DNA of 12,047 nt, taken from JADDRA01 sp051005375 (GTDB taxonomy: Bacteria; Actinomycetota; Acidimicrobiia; Acidimicrobiales; CADCSY01). The position numbers and the translations under genes are program-made. Location of the stretch: the NCBI GenBank assembly GCA_051005375.1, contig JBPCJK010000206.1, positions 1-12,047 on the forward strand, written 5' to 3'. Below the pieces are notes generated by a model. It did not search any database and was not told where the DNA came from. It saw only the letters and a list, made by a program, of their open reading frames with translations. This document shows, piece after piece, positions 6,275 to 12,047 of the stretch; position 1 is the stretch's first letter, and each line of letters starts with the position of its first letter.

Positions 6275-7378
6275 TCAGCCCAAAGGTTCTGTGCCCTCGA
6301 AAAGGTGGGCGCCGATGCCGGCCAGGGTCTCGAGGTCGTGCACGTCGTCGGCCAGGAACGGCACCCGCACCACCGGCGCTGGCGCCACCCGGGACTGCAA
6401 CTCGGCCAGGTTGGCCTCCTCGCCGTCGGCCATGGTCCGCCACTCGGCCAGGTTGGCGAACAGGGCGCCGAGGTCGGTACCAGCCAGCACCCGGGCCCGC
6501 TCCCGGTCGGCCTCGGCCCGTCCTCTGCCAAAGCGGGGGTGCATGCGGTTGACGATCAGCGACGACACCGAGATCCCCGTCTCCCCCAGCTTGGCGGCGA
6601 AGAACGCTGCCTCGGCGACGGTGTCGGCCCGGGGCGACGCCACCAGGACGAAGGCCGTTGATCCTTCGGCCAACAGGGCCTGCACCCTGGCTGCCCGGTC
6701 CCGGAAGCCCTCCTCCATGCCATCGAAGGCGCTGAAGAAGGCCAGGGCATCGTCGAGCACCTCGCCGCCCACCACCTTGGCCACGGTGCGCACGAAGGCG
6801 TGGGCGGCGAGGTTGACAGCCCCTCGGAGGTAGGCCCGGCTGGGGCTCATCAGCATGCGGTACAGGCGGTGGTCGAGGAAGTTGGTGAGGCGGCGGGAGG
6901 CGTCGATGAAGTCGAGGGCGTTGCGGGTTGGAGGGGTGTCCACCACCACCAGGTCGAAGCCGTACTCCTCGTGGAGCTCGTAGACCTTCTCCCCGGCCAT
7001 GTACTCCTGCGTGCCCGACAAGGCGCCGGAGATGTTGCGGTAGAAGCGGTTGGCGAGGATTCGATCGGCCTGGCCCGGATCGGTGGCGTGCCTGGAGACC
7101 AGGGCGTCGAACGTCGACTTGGTGTCGAGCATGATGGCCCACAGCTCCCCCGGCCAGCTTCCGTCTATCCGGCTCGGGGTGTTGGTCAGCGAGCCGATCC
7201 CGAGGGTGTCGGCCAGCCGCTTGGCGGGGTCGATGGTGACCACCACCACACGGCGGCCCTGATGGGCGGCGTGGAGGGCGAGGGCGGCAGCGGTCGTGGT
7301 CTTGCCCACCCCGCCTGCCCCGCAGCACACCAGGATGGCGGAGTCGCCCACGAGCTGGGAGAGGTTGCGCTCGGTCAT
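6275..7378 (-). CDS. bagB: ArsA/Get3-like ATPase, BagB (Rv3680-like) subunit
   Basis: A 367-residue cytosolic SIMIBI P-loop ATPase, second gene of a coupled pair. Walker A is GAGGVGKT (residues 20-27), preceded by ILVCC. The switch I region is TIDPAKRLADTLG and switch II is VVVDTPPTRNALDF. IVNRMHPRFGRGR and VVRVPFLADDVHDLETL follow near the C-terminus. The signature Lys of deviant Walker A motifs is Ala21 here, while the partner has Lys, as I recall for the mycobacterial pair. Its ATG overlaps the upstream gene's stop as ATGA, implying stoichiometric synthesis. In M. tuberculosis the equivalent complex has been linked to glycerol metabolism and stress tolerance; it is not an arsenite pump (no ArsB, no metal Cys pair). 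The symbol rests on resemblance and gene order. Confidence 0.85.
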   Translation of the reverse strand: MTERNLSQLVGDSAILVCCGAGGVGKTTTAAALALHAAHQGRRVVVVTIDPAKRLADTLGIGSLTNTPSRIDGSWPGELWAIMLDTKSTFDALVSRHATDPGQADRILANRFYRNISGALSGTQEYMAGEKVYELHEEYGFDLVVVDTPPTRNALDFIDASRRLTNFLDHRLYRMLMSPSRAYLRGAVNLAAHAFVRTVAKVVGGEVLDDALAFFSAFDGMEEGFRDRAARVQALLAEGSTAFVLVASPRADTVAEAAFFAAKLGETGISVSSLIVNRMHPRFGRGRAEADRERARVLAGTDLGALFANLAEWRTMADGEEANLAELQSRVAPAPVVRVPFLADDVHDLETLAGIGAHLFEGTEPLG

Positions 7379-8334
7379 GTGTCAGACAGCTCGCTCACCT
7401 GGTTGCGCAGGGCGCTGGCCAGGATGTCGACGTGGGAGGCCCCGAGGTCGGCGGCGAAGAGGAAGGGCAGGCGCAGCTGGGGCATGGGCAACAGCTCGGC
7501 CAGGCGCCGGAGCTGGTCACCCTGGAGCTCCTGGCGGTGGCGCCGGAACCCGGCGGCCTCGGCCAGAGCCGTGGCCTCCCCAGGGCGCAAGGTCGCTCCC
7601 GCCGCCGAGGCCGCCTGCTCCGGGGGGGTCTCGATCCCCGCAAGGGTGGCGTAGAGACCGTTGACCACGACAGGGCCCAGGCTGATCCCCACCCGGTCCT
7701 CGAGGCTGAAGGCGGTCTCCACCAGCTCGTTGACCGGGGTCTCCTCGGGGAGGGTGACCAGCACGACCGAGCACCGGTCGGGATCGGTGAGCATCTCGAG
7801 AACGTCGCTGGCCTGGGCGTTGATGGGCCCCACCCGGACGGCGTCGAGGAGGCCACGAACCGAGAGCAGGAAGGTGATGGCATGGCCGGCGGCGGGAGCG
7901 TCGAGGACGATCAGGTCGGCGGCGCTGCTGCGCTCCAGGGCCTTGACCTTGCCGAGGATGAGGATGTCCTTGATCCCCGGAGCGGCGGTGGAGACCACGT
8001 CCATGGCGCCGGTCGACACCAGCCGCCGGGAGATCCGCCGCAACCCGTGGTCCTCCAGGTACTCCAGGAGGGCGTCGTCGGGCGTGATCGTCCGGCCCCG
8101 CACCTCGGCCACCGTCCCCGCCGCCGGGGACAGCGTCGACTCCATGTAGGTGAGCGGAGGCCGTCCGAACAGTGCGGCCATGCTCGACGACCGCTCGACC
8201 TGCACCACCAGGGCGCTGAGGCCCTCCCGTGCCGCCATCCGGGCCAGGGCGGCAGCCACCGTCGTCTTGCCCACGCCGCCCTTGCCGGCAACGATGACCA
8301 CTCGGGATGCACGCAGAAACTGGCCGGGATCCAC
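7375..8334 (-). CDS. bagA: ArsA/Get3-like ATPase, BagA (Rv3679-like) subunit
   Basis: A 319-residue cytosolic ATPase, first gene of the pair. It has a deviant Walker A, GKGGVGKT (residues 17-24), with the signature Lys18. The subfamily-specific switch I region is VERSSSMAALFGRPPL, and a diagnostic block follows: TPDDALLEYLEDHGLRRIS, RRLVSTGAMDVVSTAAPGIK and DILILGKVKALER. Switch II is VLDAPAAGH (residues 143-151). These blocks match what I know of Rv3679. The start is GTG 8334 with GGAGAGG five bases upstream. It is divergent from the NfeD gene across only 48 bp, so the two promoters must be tightly packed or overlapping. The stop overlaps the bagB start as ATGA. Confidence 0.87.
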   Translation of the reverse strand: MDPGQFLRASRVVIVAGKGGVGKTTVAAALARMAAREGLSALVVQVERSSSMAALFGRPPLTYMESTLSPAAGTVAEVRGRTITPDDALLEYLEDHGLRRISRRLVSTGAMDVVSTAAPGIKDILILGKVKALERSSAADLIVLDAPAAGHAITFLLSVRGLLDAVRVGPINAQASDVLEMLTDPDRCSVVLVTLPEETPVNELVETAFSLEDRVGISLGPVVVNGLYATLAGIETPPEQAASAAGATLRPGEATALAEAAGFRRHRQELQGDQLRRLAELLPMPQLRLPFLFAADLGASHVDILASALRNQVSELSDT

Positions 8335-8382
8335 AACTTCCTCTCCGGGAGGGGACCGTGACGAAGGCTAGAGGGTGCTCCC

Positions 8383-9714
8383 GTGCGTAGGCGCCTCGTG
8401 CGCGGGCGCCTCGTGCTGGGATGCCTGGTCCTCGTCGCCGGTCTCGGATGGGCACGACCGGCGAGCGCCCAGGGCGCCGGAGTTCCCAACCGTCGCTTCG
8501 TCAACGTGGTCCAGGTCAACGGCTACCTCGATCCGGTCATGGTGGACTTCTTGGAGGGGGCCATCGCCGAGAGCGAGCGGGGAGGCGCCGAGGTGCTGGT
8601 CGTCCAGCTCGACAGCCCCGGCTCGGTGGTCTCGACCGAGGTCCTGGATGCGCTGGTGTTTCGCATCGGCCACGCCCGGGTGCCGGTCGCCGTGTGGGTG
8701 GGCGAGAGCGGTGCCCAGGCCCAAGGAGGCGCCGCCCGTCTGGTCGTCGCCGCTCCGGTGGCCGGGATGGCGCCCCAGACCAGCTTCGGCCGGGTTCCCA
8801 AGCCGGTCTTCGGAGAGCTGCCACCGGCGGTGCGCAACGGGACCCTGGGCCCGCAACAGGCCCTGGATCTCGGACTGGTCCAGCTCAACCAGGAGGAGTC
8901 TGCCGTCCTGGGGAGCTTCATCGCTGCCCTGGACGGCAGGGAGGTCGGCGGCCGGGCCTTGGAGACCGCCAGCTTCGAGCCGGTGGAAGGTGGTCCTCCT
9001 CGAGCCAGGCTCACGGTCGACGCCCGGTTGGCCAAGCTCGACCTCGTGCCCCGGCTCATGCACACCGTGGCCAGCCCTCCGGTCGCCTACCTGTTGGTGT
9101 CGGTGGCCTTGGCCCTGTTGGTGTTCGAGTTCTTCACCGCTGGCGTGGGTGTCGCCGGGGTGGTGGGTGCGGTGTGCGGCATCCTTGCTGCCTACGGCCT
9201 GGCGGTGCTGCCCACCTCGCCGCGGGGAGTGGCGTTGATGCTGCTCGGGACCTTCGGCTTCGCCGTGGATGTGCAGACGGGCGTGCCCCGGTTCTGGACG
9301 GGGCTGGGAGTGGTGGCCTTCGCTCTTGGGTCCCTGGTGCTGTTCGACGGCGTGAGCATCGGCTGGCTTCCGCTGGTCAGTGGCGTCGTGGGGATGGTGC
9401 TGTTGATGCTGGCCGGGCTGCCGGCCACCGTCCGCAGCCGATTCTCGACGCCCACCATCGGCCGGGAGTCGATGATCGGGGAGATGGGCGAGGCCGTGGC
9501 CAGGGCCGCACCCGACGGCGTGGTGCGTATCCGCGAGGCCCTGTGGCCGGCCCGGACCAACCGGGCGACGCCCATCGCCGTCGGCGACCGGGTGCGGGTG
9601 ACCGGCATCAACGGGCCCTTGCTTGAGGTCGAGCCTGAGAGCGGCGGGGCCAGGGACTACCGCGAGCACCGGCACGGCACCGAGGAGGAGGAGGGGCCCA
9701 GCACCGACAGGTGA
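8383..9714 (+). CDS. NfeD/ClpP-class membrane protein with degenerate protease site
   Basis: A 443-residue membrane protein of the long NfeD family (ClpP-class serine protease domain, membrane helices, C-terminal OB domain), which usually partners flotillin/SPFH proteins. It has a signal peptide (RRRLVRGRLVLGCLVLVAG, AxA site near residue 29). The periplasmic-type ClpP fold shows VVQLDSPGSVVSTEVLDAL and VPVAVWV. Hydrophobic segments lie at about 234-277, 282-296, 304-321 and 327-346, and an OB-like domain at about 364-418 (GEMGEAVARA, IAVGDRVRVTGINGPLLEVEP). The catalytic-Ser loop, usually GAxAASAG, reads SGAQAQGGAARL, with Gly115 at the Ser position. The region normally carrying the catalytic Lys and RGRN is shortened. 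GTG 8383 follows AGGGTG at suitable spacing. No SPFH gene is adjacent in the window. Confidence 0.85.
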   Translation: MRRRLVRGRLVLGCLVLVAGLGWARPASAQGAGVPNRRFVNVVQVNGYLDPVMVDFLEGAIAESERGGAEVLVVQLDSPGSVVSTEVLDALVFRIGHARVPVAVWVGESGAQAQGGAARLVVAAPVAGMAPQTSFGRVPKPVFGELPPAVRNGTLGPQQALDLGLVQLNQEESAVLGSFIAALDGREVGGRALETASFEPVEGGPPRARLTVDARLAKLDLVPRLMHTVASPPVAYLLVSVALALLVFEFFTAGVGVAGVVGAVCGILAAYGLAVLPTSPRGVALMLLGTFGFAVDVQTGVPRFWTGLGVVAFALGSLVLFDGVSIGWLPLVSGVVGMVLLMLAGLPATVRSRFSTPTIGRESMIGEMGEAVARAAPDGVVRIREALWPARTNRATPIAVGDRVRVTGINGPLLEVEPESGGARDYREHRHGTEEEEGPSTDR

Positions 9715-9725
9715 GTCTCGGCACA

Positions 9726-9743
9726 GGGGGCGGGAACGCCCTT
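9726..9743 (+). terminator. Hairpin after the NfeD gene (no U-tract)
   Basis: GGGCG (9728-9732) pairs with CGCCC (9737-9741) around a GGAA (GNRA-type) loop, extended by two G-U pairs. It begins about 12 bp after the NfeD stop. There is no T-run, so it is at best a weak terminator or a transcript-end stabiliser. It touches the proposed -35 of the WhiB promoter. Confidence 0.3.
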
Positions 9744-9771
9744 GTGACCCGGGCAGCGGCTTCGTTAGGGT
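9742..9771 (+). promoter_or_regulatory. Candidate promoter of the whiB gene
   Basis: TTGTGA (9742-9747) and TAGGGT (9766-9771) are separated by 18 bp, a good fit to the actinobacterial housekeeping pattern TTGACN/TAGNNT. The implied start near 9778 gives a leader of about 17 nt that contains the GAGAGGGGG ribosome site before ATG 9795. Confidence 0.5.
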
Positions 9772-9794
9772 CGTGACCGGCGAGAGGGGGACCT

Positions 9795-10085
9795 ATGTCG
9801 AGCGCACTCCGAACGACTGAGCTGTGGCAGACCAGGGCGGCGTGTCGGGGCCCCCATGCAGCGTCGATCTTCTTCCCGCCGTCACATGTGGAGCGCGCCC
9901 AGGATAGGGCCGAGCGCGAAGCCCTTGCCAAGGCCATCTGCGACCGGTGCTCGGTTCGCCGGGAATGCCTCGACTACGCCCTGCGGGGCCGCGAGCCCCA
10001 CGGCGTGTGGGGCGGCCTCAACGAGCTCGAGCGGGAGTCCATGGCCTCGTCGCCCTACCGGACCGTGCCCGGCTGTCGGCCCTAG
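9795..10085 (+). CDS. WhiB-family iron-sulfur transcription regulator
   Basis: A 96-residue WhiB-like protein, a [4Fe-4S] cytoplasmic regulator that typically binds the housekeeping sigma factor and senses redox or nitric oxide. The four cluster ligands are Cys17 (AACRGP), Cys49, Cys52 and Cys58 (CDRCSVRRECLDYAL, the Cx2Cx5C pattern). The beta-turn motif GVWGGLNELER lies at residues 70-80. A strong ribosome site, GAGAGGGGG, precedes ATG 9795. Its position close to the bagAB pair recalls whiB4 beside Rv3679-Rv3680 in mycobacteria, so a WhiB4-like role is plausible. The protein lacks a long basic C-terminal tail that would aid DNA binding, and I leave the subclass open. Its stop overlaps the selB stop from the other strand. 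Confidence 0.95.
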   Translation: MSSALRTTELWQTRAACRGPHAASIFFPPSHVERAQDRAEREALAKAICDRCSVRRECLDYALRGREPHGVWGGLNELERESMASSPYRTVPGCRP

Positions 10086-11848
10086 CTGTCAGAGGCAAGA
10101 CTACGGTCCAGCGGCGGTTCATCCGCAGCTGGGAGCCGCGGGCCTCGGATCCTCAGGTCTCCCCGTCGCCTGGTCATCCCCCGCTTGTCGAGGAGCGCCA
10201 GGAGAGGGAGCAGGAACTTGCGGCTGGTGCCCAGGGCGTCCCGTATCTGGGCCACGGTGAGGCCCTCGGGGTGGTCGGCCAGCAGGTCGGCCAGATGCTG
10301 ACCGGCCTCGCTGACGGCGCTCGGTGCGAACCAGGTGCCCTCGCTCTCCAGCACCAGGTCCCGGCGCACCAGCTCCCGTAGCTCGCCTCGGTCCACACCT
10401 TCGGGCAGCGGCGGGGTGAAGGGGTCCTTCTCCAGCGCCGTCAGGTACGGATGGCCTGCCAGTGGATCGACGGCATCAGGGCGCCGGGCCCGCCCGGCTT
10501 CGACCTCCACGTCGTCGAGGGTGGCGAGCACCGCCCGTTCCCGGGGGCCGAGGGCAGCCACGTCGAGGCCGAGGGGACCGGCCCCGTCGACCGCTTCTTC
10601 GACCGCGGCCCGGGTGTTCGCCAGTGCCGCAGGGCCCGCCACCCAAGGCCCGATGGTGGCCTGCTGGGTGACCCCGGTCAGGCGCTCGAGGACCTCTGCC
10701 TCCACCCAGCCCCGCTCGGCCACCACCCTGGCCACGGACCGGTCAGGTCTGGCTCGCGAGGCGGGCACCACGGGGTCGACGTCGAGCACCTCTCCGCCTC
10801 CCACCGTCTCTGCCCGCCCGGTCTCCCGCAACACGAAGCGGTCCCCGGGCACGAGGGGCAGGGTCTGGTCGAGGTGGAGGCGCACCAACCCGGCGTCACC
10901 GGGCAGGAGGGCAGACCCTCCGAGCACCCGCAGGCGTACCGGCCACTCACCTGAGCCGAGGTAGGCGACGTAGGCCCCCCGCCGTGACACCTCGTGGTCG
11001 AGGGAGGCGAGCACGGCCAGGCTGGCGTCGAGGCGACGGGTGAGGTGCCACTGCCCGAGGCGGACCAGGGCGTCGCCGCGCTCGACATCGTCGTGGCCGG
11101 CCCCCACCAGGTTGACGGCCGTCCTTCGGCCCGGACCGAGCTCGGCGAGCGACTCCTGGTGGCTCTGGAGGGCCCGCACCCGAACCGTCCGGGCGCTGGG
11201 CAGGAGGGATAGCTCGTCGTCGACGGCGAGGCGGCCCCCGGTCAGGGTCCCGGTGACCACCGTGCCTGATCCCTTGGCGGCGAAGCTCCGGTCGACCCAA
11301 AGCCGGGGACGGCCCCGGTCGACGGCGGTGGGCGTGGTCGCCAGGAGCCGGTCGAGGCCGGCTCGCAGCTCGTCGAGACCCCGCCCCGTGGGGGCGTCGA
11401 CGTCGATGACCTCGGCTTCCTCGAGGAACGTGCCGGCCAGGTGGTCGGCCACATCCATGTGGGCCAGCTCCCGGTGGTCGTCATCGACCACCGAGACCTT
11501 GGTCAGCGCCACCAGGCCGTGGGTGATGCCGAGGAGCTCGAGGATGCGCAGGTGCTCCTCGGACTGCGGCTTCCAGCCCTCGGTGGCGGCTACCACGAAC
11601 AGGCAGGCGTCCACCGCCCCCACCCCCGCCAGCATGTTCTTGATGAACCGGACATGGCCGGGGACGTCGATGAAGGCCAGGCCCCGGCCCGAGGGAAGCG
11701 TGGCCCAGGCGAAGCCGAGGTCGATGGTGAGCCCTCGGGCCTTCTCCTCGCCGAAGCGGTCGGGGTCGATGCCGGTGAGGGCGTGGACCAGGGTCGACTT
11801 ACCGTGGTCGACGTGTCCGGCGGTGGCGACGACGTGCACCGAGCTCAC
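10082..11848 (-). CDS. selB: Selenocysteine-specific elongation factor SelB
   Basis: A 588-residue GTPase that delivers Sec-tRNA to in-frame UGA codons marked by a SECIS element. The G domain shows G1 GHVDHGKST (11-19), EEKARGLTIDLGFAW (G2 Thr41) and G3 DVPGH (61-65). The SelB-typical ATEGWKPQSEEHLRIL follows. The G4 motif reads TKVS (116-119), where TKxD is expected. Domains II-III follow (LWVDRSFAAKGSGTVVTGT, RFVLRETGRAETVGGGEVLD). The last approximately 200 residues hold the winged-helix SECIS-binding region, ending with HPEGLTVAQIRDALGTSRKF and LLALLDKRGMTRRRGDLR. GTG 11848 is chosen because it overlaps the selA stop as GTGA and places G1 correctly; the frame upstream of it is the out-of-frame selA sequence. 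It is convergent with whiB, sharing CTAG. Confidence 0.96.
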   Translation of the reverse strand: MSSVHVVATAGHVDHGKSTLVHALTGIDPDRFGEEKARGLTIDLGFAWATLPSGRGLAFIDVPGHVRFIKNMLAGVGAVDACLFVVAATEGWKPQSEEHLRILELLGITHGLVALTKVSVVDDDHRELAHMDVADHLAGTFLEEAEVIDVDAPTGRGLDELRAGLDRLLATTPTAVDRGRPRLWVDRSFAAKGSGTVVTGTLTGGRLAVDDELSLLPSARTVRVRALQSHQESLAELGPGRRTAVNLVGAGHDDVERGDALVRLGQWHLTRRLDASLAVLASLDHEVSRRGAYVAYLGSGEWPVRLRVLGGSALLPGDAGLVRLHLDQTLPLVPGDRFVLRETGRAETVGGGEVLDVDPVVPASRARPDRSVARVVAERGWVEAEVLERLTGVTQQATIGPWVAGPAALANTRAAVEEAVDGAGPLGLDVAALGPRERAVLATLDDVEVEAGRARRPDAVDPLAGHPYLTALEKDPFTPPLPEGVDRGELRELVRRDLVLESEGTWFAPSAVSEAGQHLADLLADHPEGLTVAQIRDALGTSRKFLLPLLALLDKRGMTRRRGDLRIRGPRLPAADEPPLDRSLASDS

Positions 11849-12047
11849 CCAGGCTCCTGCCCGGTCAGAGCGTCGACGAGCACGGCGTCGTCGGCCGGGT
11901 CGACGGTGCGCAGGTCGCACACCGTCTGGCCGTCGACCACCCGGGCCAGGAACGGCAGGTGCGGGTGGCGCAAGGCAGCGGCGTGGTCGGCGGCGACGAC
12001 GACACCGACGAAGAAGAGCTCCACGCCGGGCAGAGTCCCCCCACAAA
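11845..12047 (-). CDS. selA: L-seryl-tRNA(Sec) selenium transferase SelA, C-terminal end (partial)
   Basis: The gene runs off the right edge; only the last 66 residues are visible. SelA is the PLP enzyme that converts Ser-tRNA(Sec) to Sec-tRNA(Sec) using selenophosphate. The visible part contains CGGTLPGVELFFVGV, then HLPFLARVVDGQTVCDLRTV and DPADDAVLVDALTG. This is the family's C-terminal pattern (GG-x-LP, then variable, then a DLRTV-type strand). The PLP-binding Lys region lies outside the window. The TGA at 11847-11845 overlaps the selB GTG, giving a selA-selB operon with coupled translation. The frame differs from the long selB frame across the same bases, and the family match decides for this one. 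Confidence 0.85.
   Translation of the reverse strand, partial: CGGTLPGVELFFVGVVVAADHAAALRHPHLPFLARVVDGQTVCDLRTVDPADDAVLVDALTGQEPG

Noticed and set aside
6087..7328. Alternative minus-strand frame across bagB
   Set aside because: Arg/Gly/Pro-rich frame-shifted shadow of the BagB gene, which has all ATPase motifs in its own frame.
8368..9675. Long minus-strand open frame opposite the NfeD gene
   Set aside because: His/Gln/Gly-rich antisense shadow without domains; the plus frame has a signal peptide, membrane helices and family motifs.
11849..12046. N-terminal extension of selB to the window edge
   Set aside because: The residues are low-complexity Arg/Pro-rich, while the same bases in another frame encode the SelA C-terminus ending exactly at the GTGA overlap.
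1..12047. CRISPR array, insertion sequence with transposase, or replication origin
   Set aside because: No regularly spaced repeats, no transposase motif and no DnaA-box cluster were seen on reading the sequence.

Overview
The window is high-GC DNA with GTG starts, ATGA/GTGA gene overlaps, a WhiB protein and a paired ArsA-type ATPase locus. It therefore looks like an actinobacterium, plausibly an Acidimicrobiia-like lineage (inference; no marker gene fixes the taxon). It splits into two halves at a tRNA-Pro gene (5243-5317, minus strand).

Left half (1-5242) has accessory character. It begins with the broken N-terminal piece of a tyrosine recombinase. Next come a translationally coupled minus-strand pair, an aldo/keto reductase and a dienelactone-hydrolase-family hydrolase. 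A divergently read XRE/MmyB-type regulator follows, then a minus-strand FMN-binding split-barrel (pyridoxamine-phosphate-oxidase-like) gene and a plus-strand DUF222/HNH endonuclease of the 13E12-repeat type. Four of these six genes carry exactly one frameshift. Each is repaired by restoring one base in a short G or C run, so either the sequence here has systematic indel errors or the region is decaying. The HNH gene is intact. A 16-bp perfect palindrome resembling an actinobacterial LexA box precedes it, and a 36-bp perfect palindrome lies in its linker-coding region.

Right half (5243-12047) looks like conserved chromosome and every gene is intact. It holds tRNA-Pro(CGG), a stand-alone response-regulator receiver protein, a divergent STAS anti-anti-sigma protein, and a translationally coupled pair of ArsA/Get3-like ATPases matching mycobacterial Rv3679/Rv3680 (BagA/BagB). 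A divergent NfeD/ClpP-class membrane protein whose protease site looks dead and a WhiB iron-sulfur regulator follow. On the minus strand come selB and the 3' end of selA, overlapping by GTGA. The WhiB and selB stop codons share one CTAG.

Functionally, the right half combines stress signalling (receiver, STAS, WhiB), the BagAB ATPase pair and selenocysteine decoding. The left half reads as a metabolic/redox cargo segment with mobile-DNA traces downstream of a tRNA 3' end, which is the usual geometry of a tRNA-associated island.
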